64,000 nt of DNA from Neospora caninum Liverpool (GCF_000208865.1 NC_018393.1:496001-560000); one strand, 5' to 3'. Positions 12,401 to 27,400 are shown, counted from the first letter of the stretch. The notes: generated by a model from the letters alone, not told the origin. Translations and numbers: made by a program.

Positions 12401-15400
12401 GTGGTTGGAGAAAAGGAAGACAGAAACGCACCGACGTCATCTGACGGAGAAGAAGACGACGACGCAGTCCAAGAACCCTCCCCTTACTCGATATGTGGAG
12501 TGCTTCAGATGCGACCTAGTAAGCGGCTTCACTCGCCCCTCGTGGGGATCTCCCCCGTGTTCAGTCCTTTTGCAGCCACGAGTCCGGGGCAGAGCCGCCG
12601 CGCGTCTGTCTCGTGTGCTTCCCTGGCCACTCCCGTGTGTGCCTGTGTTGCCAAAGCCCTGGTGTCTACATCGCCGAGCCATTCGGCCTTCGACGGGACC
12701 CAGACAGGAGGCAGCATCGCTTTGTCGCCGGGTGCTGTTCCCTGCGGGTCACCGTCGCCCTACACCCCAGCCTTGTCCGCCTTCTCTGTCCCACTGGCCC
12801 CGCCGTCTCACGTTCCGCCCGGCCCGGCGGATTTGCCTACTCAGTTCCTTCCTTCTTACGGAGGAGAAGAAGTGCCCGTCGCTCCACTGGCCCCGGCGCG
12901 TGGAGCGCCTTCGTCGCCCCCTTCCGCTCACGACCAACACCCCGCAGTTGTAGCTGCAGTTGCTGCGGCTCTTGACGCGTCCCATTCGTCTTTCGTTGGC
13001 GAAGGAGGAACGCGAGGAAGAGAAAGTCTCGGAGAGGATGCTCACTTTTTGCGAGCTTCGGGCGTGTCACAGTCTCCGTTTGGTGCACGCCTTTCGGGAT
13101 CAGGGGTCGGCCGCTCGCCCTCCGCTGCAGAGGCTGCGATGCAGGCTGCAGCCGTAGCCGGTCTCGAGTTTGCCGTTCGCCTTCGGTTTCCTCTCTTTTT
13201 CACCTGTGTTAGCATGCATCAAGTTCACCAACTTGCTCAGGTTCTTGACAGGCTCTCGTCGCTCTTTCAGCCTTCTTCTGCTGCGTTCGATCCACCTGAG
13301 AGCCGGTCGGGGCTGGCAGCGGGCGAGCCGTCCTCTCCGCCTAGCTGCACTTGCGCGGAGAAGTTGCCGGAAATGCGGCGCCCTCTGTTTCCTCCTGGTT
13401 CTGAAGAAGAAGACGAGAGACAGAAGAGACAGACGACGGGCGAGCAGGCAGACGCTGGGGGAGCTGACGACGATGCACCTTTCGAAAAAGTGGAGCCTTT
13501 GGAGACTGCACTGAACCCGAGAACCTCTACCGAAGAGAAGGGAGTGTGTGGGATTGCCCGGATTTCGAGGACTGGCGAAGAACGAGAAGAACAGGGAGGC
13601 CCGTGCGGCGGCAGACAGGCTTTAGGTGAAGAACGGCGATATGGAGCGGGCAAGGACCAGGGCGAAGACGCGCCAGCGGACGTGGGGGCGGAAGCAAGCA
13701 AAGACCGAAAAAGGATCGAGAGAGCGTATGAAGACGAACGGGGTCCGAGAGGAACAGTTCCGGGCGACGACGACCCCTCACAACGAGCAGCGCCCGAGCA
13801 GGATGCAGCGCGGACAACAGAGAAGTCGGGCGGAAACAGCGACGCTCAGAGGAACGCCTTCCACCCGACTGGACGACACGCGACGGGAGTCGAAACGGAA
13901 CGGAGTGATGAAGGGGAGAGAGTGGAGGCACGAGGAGCGGAAGACGCAGCGGAGGGGGCAGCGCCAGCTCAGACTGGTGGGGGGAGAGGCGGTGACCACC
14001 AGGAAAGCGGAACAGAGGGCCGAGCAAACGGCGGAGACAGACAGTCGCGTTCCGCTTCTTTATCGCCGCCTTCCGCTTCTTTATCGCCGCCTTCCGCTTC
14101 TTTATCGCCGCCTTCCGCTTCTTTATCGCCGCCTTCCGCTGACCCGGTGGAGCAAGGGCCGGAGGCCTCCCCTCTGGGACTTGAGGCGGGCGGCGAGAAG
14201 CACACCAGCGTGTGGCGGAGATTAGTGAGTTACATCTCTTCAGCCGCAAGACGCGGGGGGAGAGAACGGGCGGGAGATCCCTCCGAGGGGTGCGAAGGCT
14301 CCTTCGGGGCTCGCACCGGCACAGGCGGACACAAATTCAGAGCAGGGTGGAGACAGAAGGAAAGGCACATTGCGCGCGAGGGTGAGCAGGGGGCTTTGGT
14401 GTCACTTTTGGAGGGCGAGTGCCGAGGGAGAGAGGGAGACCGAGCGCAAGCGGCGTCCGTCGCTCCAACGCATGCGTTTCCGCCCTTTTCTGGCTCGTTC
14501 GGCGGGGAGGAAGTGTTTGCGAGTGCGTCGGCTGGCACCGACATTTATGGCGACGATTTCGTCTGGTCTGACGCGCTTCGCTTTCCCCAGAGGCGGTCGC
14601 TTGCCGCTCCATCGACGTTCGCTCACCCACGCGTTTTCTCCTCGGGGGACGGCGACACCAGCGACGCCTTCGCGCCTTCGGCTCGGTCCCCCCCGCTGGG
14701 CGACGGACAGGATGCCTGGTTGCCTTGCCGCAGCCAGAGGGAGCCCCTCTCGGCTGCTAGGAACGGCGACCCTGGCGACGCCGGGCCGAGGAGCTCCGCC
14801 CGCGAGACGAACCAAGAGACAGGAAGAGCTCGAGGCGAGTGGCGAGACACCCTGGACGAAGACGCGTCTCCAGCAGTCCGTAGCGGCGCGACGCGTCCAT
14901 CCGGAGACGGCGCGACTGCGTCATCTCACAGACAGGAAGAAGCAGGCAGGGGAGAAGCGTGTCAGGGGAACCCGAAGAAGCAGGGGGATGCGAGGGGTGG
15001 CGTGTCGACGGTTTCGTCCCGCGACACGCCGGACACGACAGCGCCTCCTCTCCCTTATGCCTGGGTGATTCACGTCGAAATCCTCCAGGTGTACGCCAAC
15101 CTCGTCCTCTCTCAAGACTTCCGCGCTTCCTTGCTGATTCGGGAACGGAAACGGCTGCCTGAAAGCCTGGGACAGCTGCGTTCGGCGTCAGGTATGGGGG
15201 CTGTGGAGGATGGGCGCGGATCTCTGCCATTGTTTTCGTTCTCCTCCGCGACGGAGAGTGCCCATCCGACCTTGCGTGGCGTCTCTAACATTCTGTCTTC
15301 TCTCAGAGGAAACCGATCTTCCGCGCTTTCGGCCGGGGCTGCGAACACAGAGGGCGGCTCCAAAAAGACTCCTCTGTCTCCGGAGACGTGTGCGGGCTTG

Positions 15401-18400
15401 TCTCCTGCCGAATGGCGGGACAGGCTCGTGGACGGATGCCGCCCCGCGTGGCTCAGTGGCTGTACACTGGGGGCTGCCCGGAAATCGCCTCGCTGTTTCT
15501 CGGCGACGGCGTCGCCCGCGTGTTCCCTTTTCCGAACGGTCACCAGGACGACTCTCGGCGACGGTAAGAAGGCGAAGGGCGCAGTTCAGCTGTTAATCCC
15601 ATTCCCCAGGGCTTCCTTTGTCTCTTTCATTGCAAGCGACTTCGCATGCACCTTTGTCTCCTCGCTGCCAACTTGCCTGGTCGACGCGGCTGCGGTCGCG
15701 GCCTCAGCGGTCGTATCGGAGGGCGGGCAACATGCTTCATCCTTTTCGCCGCCTCTCTGTTCGTCTGCTTCTGCGTTCCCACCTTGGCGCCCCGCTCGAC
15801 GCCTTCCGCATGGCTTTCCGGCTCGACCTCTCCATCCGCCCGGCTCTCGCCAGCTCCCTTCTTCGTCCAGCTCGTTTCCTTCACCCGCCGTTCCTGGGGG
15901 GGGTGTCAGTAGGCGGAGACCTCCAGCTCGAAACTCTTTTCCGGGAGAGTGCGGTGACAGCGAGCGAGCGCTGTGGGTAGACCGCTCCGCTGAGCCTCAG
16001 GGCGTGCGCTCGGTGTGGCCTCACCCACCAAGCCAGCGCGGGACAGACGAAGAATGGGAACTTTCCTGCGACGGTCGTGGGACGCGAGGTGCTGCCGGGA
16101 ACCTGCCAGCTGTGCGCGAAACCAATAGGAGTTTCGCGACAAGCGACCTCGACCACGAGGCTGTGAATTCGGCTTCTCCAGGGTTTCGAGGCTCCAGCGG
16201 AAACCACAGGGTTGCTGCGCATGCACCGACTGCTTCAGGACCATATACTACTGGGTGGAGCAACAGGACGTCTTCCGCTGCCTGCGGGAGACAAGGCGGG
16301 CCGCGTTCTGGATTCCCTCTCGCTTCGTCGCCGTTTCTCGCCAGCGGCTCTCCCGCCGCCACGGGGTGGCACGCGCTGGTGTCGACTGGGCAGTGGGCGG
16401 TGGAAATGCACTTGCTGAGACACAACTGGAAAACTGGCTTGTCGCCGATGGGCGACGAGGGCATCTCGCGGGGGGACTCGGTCGAGAAGTGTTTCCGCGA
16501 TGACCGGGAGCCTGTGCGGAGAAAGCGCATGCACGCAAAACGGGCGCGAAAGCCGCGAATAGCATCTCAAGAGGCGATGCATCGAGTCACTGGCTCTATC
16601 GCTCCCGCGTCTTGTGAGGGTCGAGGAGATACACGAGAAGGAAGGTTGTGTGAAACGGAGGTAGGCGGACGGAGAACTTTGGACAAACGTGGACGTGAAG
16701 GGCAAGGTTTAAACGAAAACGATGACACTCGCAAGGCAACAGGGGCGTCTCGCTCCACGGCAGGCGCCAGTGTTGAGGACACACGAGGCGGCAGAGGGAG
16801 GCGAGGCGGAGCAGGTGAGAAGGGCAACGACGAGAGTACCAGAGAGGCAAAGGACCAGGCAAGAGACACTCGCTGGTCTCTTCGAGCGACCGTGGCAGGG
16901 AAGGAAAACGCAAACACAAGCACAAATTCAGTCAGAGAAGAGACGGGCGAACGCGTCGAAGAAGAGTCGCAGCAGCCAGCTGGACCCCCCACGGCAGACG
17001 CGCCTGCGTGGGAGTCACCTCGCGCTTTGCAAAGGGAAGACTCGGAGAAGCAATGTGAGGCTACAGAGATAAAAAGAGAGGGAGACGGAGATGCCAGCGA
17101 TTCTCGGGATGCTTCAAAACGACCTACCGCGGATCCGGAGGGAGACAAGCGAGACGACAGAGAGCAGACAGCGGACCAACATGAAACCGCAACACCACAT
17201 ACATCCTCGTCGAGTTCTGCCTCTTCTCTCTCTTCTTCTGCGTCTTCGGCGTCCTGTTTATCTTCATGTTCGTCGGTGACGGATCCGGTGGCGGCGAGCG
17301 GGAAAACAGCCGAGAAGAGGGGACGGGGGGGACGCCGAAGCCGGTGCAGGGCAGCGGAGACGCGGACGCGAGCCCAACTAGCGGCCGAACAGGCGCAGGA
17401 GACTGCGGGGACCGTTTTCCTCCGAGGCGTCGGCGACGTGATGCCCGCTGGAAGCAAAAGCGAGGAAGAGGGGAAGAGAGAGGAGGCGCGGGAAAGCCAA
17501 CGAGCGTCAGTCGTCCCTGAAGATGGCAGCAGACAGTCCGGGGTCTCGTCGTCGCCGTGTTGTTCGTCGGCGGCCGCGGGACAGGGTTCTTCGGTGGCTT
17601 CATCTGCGCAAGGATCCAGAGGCGTCGCAGCGGACCTGGACCGTGTGATCCAATCAGAGAAGCAGCCGGATGCAGGAGCGCCTTTGCTGAACGATGGGTT
17701 GGACGCCACAGAATTTCGCGATTGCATTGAAGTCGAGGACGGGACGGAGAGAGAGAGGACTCTTTTGGGTCTTTCCGCGTGTCTCCGTCGCTCGGAGAAC
17801 AACAGAGAAGGCAAAAGCGAAGACGCAAACGGCTCGCGCTCGCCTCTGGGGTCAGCAGGAGGCGAGAGGGAGCGGATCAGCCGTAGGGGCTCAGCGTTGA
17901 AATCGGATTCTGTGGGAAACGGCGTGAATCGGAGGCAGCTTCTTCTCTCTCAGTCGCATGCCTTGAGAGGCGACTTGAGGTTGCCGTCGCTGCAAAACGC
18001 CGATGAGGCAGACGGGGAAGGCCTTTTCCACATCTCGGCCGGGTCCGACGAAGGCTCTCCTCGAGGCGAGGACGAAGCCGATAAAACTGGGCAAAGCGCG
18101 TTTGGAGAGGAGAGCGATGGATGCGCGAGCAGCGTCTTTGCTAGTGCAGCGGAGGCAGATGAAGGAGAGGAAGAAGAAAGACCGCCTGTGGGGCGAGTCA
18201 ACTTGGGCGGAGCTGCTCGCAACGCGGAGAGAAGCGCGGCGATCGAGAACCGAGAGAGAGCCTCGCGATCAAGGGGGCAAGGTGTTCCTTTTGGGGACGC
18301 GTGGCCTGCCTCTGACGACGAAACCGACGAAAGTGTTTTCGACGTTCTCCTTCTTTTTTTTGCCGCGCCCGTCTGTGCTCGGCCCCCGTCTGAGTTGCCC

Positions 18401-21400
18401 TCTGCCTTGTCTCCGTTCGTCGCGTCTGCTGGGGATGGCATGCACCTCACATCCCGTTCCGTCTTTCATCCTTTTCATCCTTCTTCTCTTCCGCATTCCG
18501 ATTCGGGTTCTTCCTCACAGTCTCATGCCGGCAGTCCCTCTCTCTGGGGCGCCTCCAGCCCCGACAGTGGGACGCCTGCGCCGTTCCGCCCGCCCTTCGT
18601 CACAGCCTCTTCCAGAATCGCGGGCGAAAGCCAAGCGGGCGAAGAGCGGACGCACCGCATGGAGAGTGAGCTGCGTGTAGGCGTGGGAGAAGCAGAATGT
18701 TTGGAGTGCCATTGTCTCAGGGACAGTGCGCATCCCCGCGCCTCTGCGGGAAAAAACCGAGGAGAGGAGCGAGGCCGAACACGTGCCCATCCCGGCGCTT
18801 TTGGGAATTCAGGGAGCTGGCCGAGACCGCGTGCGCCGCTTGGCCAGGAGACCCGTCCGAATGCCGTTCCTCCATCCGCCGACACGTCTGGGGCGTCGCC
18901 GTTCCCTTTTTTCGCCCTGCCCGCCCCCCGCCTCCCCCTGGTTTCGTGCACGTCCGCCTCGTCGCGGACTGCGTTGCCTCCTACCCTGACGCTCCTGCCG
19001 CTGCCAGTGCCATCCTCCCAAGACAGCGCCTTCTGGGCGACGCACGCTCTGCCCCCGTGTGATGGGGGCGCGTCTGGGACGTGCTGCTACGGTGTGTCGC
19101 CTGCCGCTTCTGCCTTCGCGGCGCATGCACAAGGTACAAGAGGAAGCGGAGGACCAACGCTGCAGGGAGGCCGCGAAGAAGCGCGTGTGCCTTCAACTCG
19201 GCCTTCTACCCCGTTCGCGGGTTCGCCTCCGGGGCGCCTCGGGCACCCTCAGGGCGGGAGAGCGCGCGACCTCCTACGGCCTTACCCAGGTAAGAAGGCG
19301 AAGGCCCGAAGCGACTTGGCACCAAAGGGAACGAAAGGAAAGAGAGCCGTGCGATGGGGGTTTTCGGCAGACAGATCTGCCGGGAAACGCCGTCCATGGA
19401 CATGGACAACATCTCGTCTTGGAAGGAAAGCACATCTGTCTCGCACGCCCCGAGGCGGTTGCGAAACTGCTTCCGATGAGGGCCACTCCACATATATATA
19501 TATATATACATACTTACATATATACATACATTTGTACATATAGCCGCATGTACACAAAGATGCATGCGTTCCTTCCTTCCTCTAAGAGTGCAGATTGGCC
19601 AGGGGTTGGCTTCCGTGCGTGCTTCAGCTCTCGACCTGAGCGGTTTGTCTGTTTTCTTCTGTGGCCGTGTCCCTATTGATGTAAATCGCCCTCTGTCTTG
19701 GTTGTGGTTTTATCACTACTCAGTCTCTGCTTGGTGCTGCGATGTTCACTCGTGCATATCTCTAAAGCGCTTTGTCGCTTACGCCTTGCGTGTGATCCTC
19801 CTGGGTGCCTGTGCGGAGCTTGATGTGTTGCTTGTGAACTGCGCAGGACGTGAGAGGCCTTGCGAGTTCGGCGAGCTCGAGAGAAGAAACTCGGCTGCGG
19901 TAATGGATCATACGCGACCCTCCAGGAAAGACGGTCGACGCGTTGCTGGTTCCCTCAAATCTGGTTCGAAACGATGTGCAGTTGCATGCGGTCCCCCGAT
20001 GGTTTTTATCGCTGTCTCCTTTTTCCCCAGTCCGTCCCCGCCGTCGAGTCGTCTTCTTGTCGGAGGAGGGAAACGTTCTTCATGTGCCTCCGATTCGTTT
20101 TCTTCCTCTCCTGCTCTTGTCCGGGATTCGTCTTCCGTCCTGTCTACTTCATTTCCGTCGGAAATTGGCCTCGATGCCCAACCACATATTTTCTCGCGGC
20201 CCTCATACTCGCACCATAGCACTCCGTTAGCTTCAGCCTCTTCCTCGTGTTCCTCGTCTTCTGATCTCTTCGCTTCAGAGCCGAGGCACATGTGGAGAGA
20301 AAGCGAGGATAGAAGGAAGGAAGGTGCGTCAAGATACGCGCCGTGCTGGGGACAGACTCAGTGGGGGGCGATGAGCCGCGCACGAGGCAGAAGGGAACCG
20401 GACAGGCAGGGGGAGGCGGAAGCCGGGTTCTTGTGGCCGACGGCAGGAACGAGAGAGAAGCGAGGGAGAGGCGAAGAAATCCTTCAAAGGGAATTTTCCT
20501 TCCCCTGCGCAGAGGATGAGGATTCGCAGGCGCTGGTGCCCTACCCTTCGGCTCCCGTCATGCATGTGAATATCAAGCTGCAGGCAACAGTCGGACACCT
20601 TTCGCTCCGGGTCGTCACTGAGATTCTTGAGGTCAGAGCGACGGTTCCGTGAACCCAGAAAGTGAAAGACTCAACTCGCTTTCAGTCACGGTTTCACACA
20701 AGTCAGAAATGAGTTGTTTCTGTCTGTCGCAGTCAGCACTCCTCACTTTGCTTGTATCTTGTGTGCATGGCTGGAGACCCCTAACCAGCTGATCTCTGTT
20801 TTTGTTCCACGTTTTAGTCCCTTTCTGAACAGCAGTGCGTATGTCGATGTTTACGTTTAGCTTCGTGCGCATTTTCCCCGGTGTTTGGTTCGTGCAACTC
20901 CTGGCGTGCAGCGCAAAGCCTGCCCTCTGTACTCTCCCGCCTTTCTCGCGTTCTGTTTCTGCTTCTTTACTGCTCGTGTGGATGTTTCGCCTGTGGGTCC
21001 AGACTCACATTCTCATTATATGTGAAGGCAGTGGGGGCCTGTCGACCTCTCGTTTCTTTCGTCTTTATGGGGACATTTACTCCACACATACCAGTCCTTC
21101 CTGTTTCGTTGTCTGCCCTTTTCGACGGGGTTTCCCGTTTTTGTCTGGCCTGTTTGTTTTAGGCGTACGAGGCGTTCGGCAGTCTGCAGGCGTCCGCACT
21201 GTCGAGCAGAAGGATTTCCGAGGCGCGAAGAACGCTACCCGCTTCTCTTTCCGTTTCATCTCCCACCCCGCCAGGAGGACCGTCGCGTGTTGATCGTCCT
21301 TTTCCCGTTGCAGATTTCCACGCTTCGCTTCCTGCTCGTCTCCCGCCGGTGTCTTCCTCGTTGGCACCATATCGTGCTTCTCTATCTCCCGCTCGTCTCG

Positions 21401-24400
21401 CGCCTGCAGCCCGCTCGCCCTCATCTGTCTCACCTGCCTCGATCTCGCCCTTGTCGAGTCTCTTGCGAGGCTCTCCTGCGCCGCCTCTTCGTCTTCATTT
21501 CCACCTGTCAGCTCCGTGTCTTCGCATTCAGTTCGATGTCGGATCTGAGTCGCCTGACCTTAAGCCTGGCCCGTTTCCGCGGCCAGCCGCTCCAGAAACG
21601 CCCGCAGCCCCGCCGGTCGAGACTTGCCCCGCACCCGCTTCTGCCTCAAAGGCGGAGCGTGATCGCAGCCACTTGCCCTCGCCGGTTCTCTTGTGGGACG
21701 TTGTGGCCTTGCGGATTCGGGTCGCCCCGGAGTTCTTCGCTTTGATGCGGAGACGCGCCGCTCGGCCCTTCGCCCCTTCCTCCCTTTCGTGGCCTTCTCA
21801 GACTACGAGCGGCAGTGACCGCTCTCCCTGTCCTTGCTCAGGGACAGAGACACTCGGCGCGGCTCCGGCTCGGAACGAAGCCTCCTCGTCCACGTGTTCC
21901 GCTTCGCCGCAGCGCAGCGTCGCTCCTCTCGGATCGTGTGCGCCTCGGAGTCGCGCTTCGTTCGCGTCTCAGGCGTCAGCTTCCGAGTCGGTGCTTCTCG
22001 ATATTCACCACCTCGGGCGCCTGTATTTCTTGTATCCGGAGAGAACAGAGACGCTTTACTCGAAGCCAAGATTAGAACGCGCCGCCGGAAACACCGGCTG
22101 CACGCCCCGGTCGGGTTCGCCGCAGGCGTCTTCGCGTTCCTCTTCTCTCGAGCTTGGACAGTTTGCCTGGCGAACACAGCTGCTTCTGTCGACTTGCGCG
22201 TCCTCCTCTGCTTCCCTCTCGGGTTCCGCATTTTCCATGAAAGTGCCCTGGTCTTCCGTCTCGACCGGGCTCGCCCGCTGCGAGGGCCAGGCGTTCCGGC
22301 GCCCCCCCGTGAGTCGAAGGCGGTCGGAGGCGCTTCGCTCGGGGCAGCCTCCGAACAGCGATCCAGGCGTCGAGGTCGCGGACAGGATCTTTCCTGCTCC
22401 TCCGCCTCTGCACGCGACGCATGTGTCGGCCTTCCCAGGGAGGTCAGCTGGTCGAGAGCGAGAGCGCCGGAGGGCGGTGGCGTCTTTGAGCGAGATTCCC
22501 GACGACGCTGCGCGGCGAGGAGACAGCGCGTGCGGGGTGCGAGACTCCGACTCGAAGGCCGCACGAGACGAGGCGAGTCTCCGCTTCTCCGTGGATCCGC
22601 TGCTCTGGGGCCCGCCGTCGCGACTGGTCCTGAGGCTTTCGCAGCGAGCGGTCCTGAAGAGAGAAGCAAGCAACGAGCGACAAGGCCCAGGAAGACGATC
22701 GGCGGCTTGCGCGGCGCCACCCGGTGCTGGGAATGGAGCGTCTTCCACGTGCGCGTTCGGAGCGTCGGAAGGGGGGCAGACAGAAGAACGTGCGCGAGGC
22801 GAGGGCGAGAGAGAGCGCGAAGGGGCGAAGCCGATGCACGCGGAGGGAATGCACGCGGAGGAAGAAGCCTTGTCGGAGATCGCTGCCTCGTGGTCTCAAT
22901 CCCGAGTTTCCGGATTCTGGCCAGCAGACGTCAGGTGCGACCTTCTCTCGGAGAGGAATCTCGACGGAGACAATCGACACATTCCTCTTCCTCCTGTTCC
23001 GCCGCCCCCGCTGCCTCCACCCCCGCATCGGCTGCACAGCCTGTCGGCGTGCCCTTGCTGCTCGAGTCCTAGACGCCTTCCGCGCGTGGAGAGAGCAGAT
23101 GTTTGCGGCACGCCGCGACGTTCAAGTTCGCGCGAGACAGAGGAAGGAGAAAAAATGGATATCACGTCCCGGTGGCCCGACAAAAGATCAAGACACACGC
23201 CGCAGGCCTCTTTGGGTCTTCCTGTCCCCTGCAACACACTCGCAACACAGGCCTCGAGTGCGCGATCGTCTCGCGCGTCGCCCTATGCGTCTTCGTCGGC
23301 GCATCCACTGAGTTCATCAAAGCCGTGCTTCTCTTGCTGTCACCTGCCTCGAGGGGTCTTGCCGCGTGCAGACGCCAGCGCCAGAGAGCAAGCCTGTCTG
23401 CCCGCTTCTCTGTCTTCTGAGGGAAGCGGCGCGAGCCTGGAAGACCCGTGGCGCGGCCTGCTGTCCCCCAACAGGAAACGCGAGGATCGAGCAAAACGAG
23501 AGCGGGGCGAACGAAGCGCAGCTGCAGGATGCGACAGCCGTTCAATGCGGACTGCGTTTGCCGCGCAGTCCTTGAGCTGGCTCGACCGGAACTCGCTGCG
23601 GACTGACAAAAAAGTGAATGCAAAGAAACTGCGATTTCCCAGGGGGCACCGTGCCGCCGACGAATGGGCAGTGCTGTCTTGCGACCGCTTGAGTTCATAT
23701 TCTCTCTTTCGACAGGCGCCGCCAAAGCCGGCGTTTTCCGCTGGGGTCCCGAGTTCGGTCGCGCCTGCGTGGGCCGGTGCGTCCTCCAGCGTGCAGCGAG
23801 ACACGCAGCTGTTCTCGCCCTTTTTTTCGCGACACGGGGAAAGTCAGCCGGAGTCTGCTTCCACCGAGGGCCAGGAACAACCCCCAGGAGACAGGGAAAC
23901 GTGGAGAGATGACGAGGCTATTCACGAGGAAGAACTGATTCTTACACGCCAACAAGGAGACGACACTTTGGCTGCTCGTCTCAACTCCAAAGGCCCACCG
24001 TCGGGGACACCTCGTGCTGCTTCTGAGGGCACTGCGTTCCCGCCTTCGTTTTCGCATGCGAGGCGTCGGAGCAGCGATCGCCAAGCCCCGAGAGGCACGG
24101 CCTGTTTCGAGGGAGACTTGGTGGAGGAAGAGACAGTGGAAGTGGGCGTTTTTCTCCCGCTGTTGCACGCGCCTCTCGAAGTGTCCAGCCTCCTTCTTCT
24201 GCGACGTTCCTTTGGCCTCGTTGACCAGTTCCAAGCTTGGCGACGCGCCACGCGTGGAAGGCACACTTCTTCGCGGCGCAATTTTTACACAGACGGGGAC
24301 CGAAGAGGCCACGAGGGGACAGAAGCCCGAGCAGAAAGCCGCGAGAGTCGCAGTGAAGAAGGAAGACGCGAAGGGGGGGCCAACGGGCGTTTTGCAGGGT

Positions 24401-27400
24401 TCGAAGAGTTAAGACCGAGAAGCAGAGGCGGATGGAGGGAAGGCGCAGCTGGAGATTCAGGTGACTGGGGTCCGAAACCAAGCAGAAAAGAAAGCAAGGT
24501 GGAGAGGGCCGAAGACGCGCGAGGGGACACACGGGCCTGCGCGCCCTTCGTGCGCGCTGCAGACGATGTGTCGGGTAGACGGTGTTCATGTGAAAGAGGA
24601 CCGAATCGGGGAGCTTCTGTCTCGTGCGACGCATGCGTTCGACCGCCGCCAAGCCGCTCGTCTTCCTGTCTATTGACTTGGTCTGCCCCGGGTAGAGAAC
24701 CACGGAAGGTGCTCATGAATCGGTTCCATCTCTTTGTCGACGCGGCAGTCATCGAATGCGGAATCAACAGCTCTTCCTCACGCATGCTCATGCAACACGG
24801 CTCCCTCGGTCTCTCGCCGGCTTGGGGTTGGCCTTCTGTGCGCTCTGCGGCTGGCTCTCCCTCTTCACGTTCATTCAGGCAGGCGCCCGCCTGGGACAGG
24901 GGACAGCCTCGGGGCGTAGAGACGAGTCGCGAGACGAAGGCGGCGAACGACGAGGAGACAGTGGAGACAGCAGAGACGAAGAGTTTGCAGGACGACCGTG
25001 CATGGGAGACCCGACTGCTCGAGAGCTTCTCGGGAACCTTGCACGCGGCGAGGGACCGAGGGGACGCCGGAACCCCTTGCTTCGTGCCGTTCCTTCGTCT
25101 CGAGCTCGGGCGGCTGCAGGTGAATTTGGGACTTGGAAAGTCCGCAGCGCCTGGAGACGGACGGCGGCCGCGCCTCACCGGCTCTGGCGGGGAACGAATG
25201 ACGGGCAACAGAAGTGCGAAGTCACAAGCACTAAAAGACGCGATTCGGAGGTTCCTTCTCTTTCTCCCCTCGCCGAGCGAAACCGTCGTCTCTCAATCCA
25301 GCGCGTCGCTTCGGCCTCAATTGCCACCAGGCCTCATGCACGTCGACGCCGCAGTGGGAAGCGTCGCCCTGTTTGGAAAGGGCGGCGTGCCTTTCCTCTA
25401 CACATGGCGAGCTGCGCTCTACCGGGCGGCAGCCTCTGGGAGCTCAACCGCCTTGGCCTTCCAGCAACGTTCGTCTTCTCTCGCTTCTGCGCCGAGCGGA
25501 CACTGTGGAGCCCATCGAGGCGAAGCGGGGCACGAGCCGAGGCAGCGCGAAGGCGAGAAGAGCGCGAAGGCGGAAGAGGCAAAAAACGCGGAAACGGAAG
25601 ACAAGGTCGAAAGTGCGGAAGACTACTTTGTGGTTTATGATCGGGACCAGAAAGAGTCAGTTCCCCCCGAGAAGTCGACATTTTTGACTCCGATCCAGAA
25701 ATCGGTCGCCTCGCTTGCGGCAGCCACGCGCCAAAGCCTTTTGCCTTCGACACGCGAGGAGGAAGCGCCCTCGACAAAGTCGCACCTTTGCCCTTCTTCG
25801 GTTTCTTCCCTTCCCTTGTTTGCCGCGTGTGGTGAAGAGCGATGCTCGCGCGCCGGGGGAGGCGGCGACGCAGAGACGAAGGCGCTCCGCGAGAAAGCGA
25901 CCGGGTGGGAAGACGCGAGAGGAGACGAGGGAACTCCCTGCTGGGATGCCAGCGCGAAACGGGCACCGTTTGTGGCCGCGATGGCGCCGTGCAGTTCGCT
26001 TGCTTTCTCAGTTCAAGCCGAGTTCTGTCGTGAAAGACACATCCCGCATTCTCTACAGCCACGCCCAATAGAAGCCAGAGAGGGACCCGAGAGAGAAGAA
26101 GCTGACGGCCCAGAACGGGGGGAAGAGAGCGCCGAAGCGCGAGCAGGACGAAAGGCCTTTGGGTGGAGAGGAGGACAGGGAGAGCTCGGAAGGATGAGCG
26201 CAAGCAGCGAGAAGCAAGAGAGAACGACATTCTCTTTTTCTCCCTCGGATTCATCCCTCCGCGTGAGGCTGCGGGTCTCTTCCCGGGTTCCCACAACAAC
26301 TGTTGTGACGCTACGCGAGACCGACATTGCTCTCGGGTGGCTTGTGGCAGTGGCGGATGCCCGTGCTCTGGACACAGTTAATTTCCTTCTTGGGTCGGCG
26401 CTTCTGCTTTCGACGATCCGTTCCTCTCAGGAAGGCCGAGCTTTGTCGCCTGTCGAAACTTGCAGGCTGCCAGCCACGGTTTCCGGTCCAGATTCTCCGT
26501 TCGCTTCCCTCGGCTGCAAGTCCGAGCGACGGAGGAAACCGTCTCGAGAAGGAGCGTCGTCTTCGCGGCGTTTGAGTGGGGACGACAGGCGAGCCCCCCT
26601 GGACGCCCCGGAACGGGAGTCCTCAGAGTGTGGAGCAACGGGGACAGCCGCAGAGTCGGGTTTGGCGTCGCGTGCTGCCGGACAAGAGAAGTGGATCGAG
26701 ACATCGTTGCTTCTTCCCGGAGGAAGCGCGAAAGAAGATGCGCACATGGCTGCCGATATCAAGACGGACGCAGGCGCTTTCTCGCCATTTTCTTCGTCCC
26801 CCGTCGCTTTTCGGTGGTCGCCTCCCCACAAGCCGCGGGCCACGCAGGTGTCTGTACACCTCACCCGGTCCCTTCTCGTGCTCCCGCGCCCGCTGGGGTG
26901 GGCTGCTTTCTGGCGCACTCAGCAAGGCCACGCGAGGCCTCTCTCTGCGCTTCTCGCCCGCGAAACGGCCTGCGAACTGCCGCTGTCGGCGGAAAGGGAA
27001 AGGCGTCCGCAGGCTGCTCGGCCGTCTGGAGCTTCGGCGACTCCTTTCCACCTGCGAGCGCAGCCGTGGCAATCGCCGCGAGACGAAAGCGAGGAAGAGC
27101 GCGAGGAAGCGGACCTGCCTTCGGGCCTCGCCTGGCTGGCGGTGCTGGAGGTTGATGGCGTCTCCGCGACGCTTCTCAGCCAGCATGCGAGGGCCTCATT
27201 GTCTCGTAGAGACTATGAAGGAACTCAAGAAGAAAACGAAGGAGGGGTGGGCGGGAGGGGACGAAGAAGGAGAAGAAGCGAAGTCGCAGATTCACGTCAG
27301 CGAGGAGAGGGAGACGGCGGGAGGGTTTTGCGTGGCAGGGCCGACCAGGGAAAGCCGTTGTCTTTCGAGTTAAGCAGGGAGACGAAGGCGCTTGTCTCGT

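Noticed and set aside
16567..17814. Minus-strand open frame of 415 codons inside ATG2 exon 1
   Set aside because: It is the antisense shadow of a low-complexity, GC-rich insert; Ser/Arg/Pro-rich translation, no family likeness, no splice partners.
19943..20230. Alternative frame in ATG2 exon 2 with a protein-like stretch (DVQLHAVPRWFLSLSPFSP)
   Set aside because: A stop lies in this frame just upstream, and the splice phases at 19289/19847 and 20631/21163 both fit the other frame.
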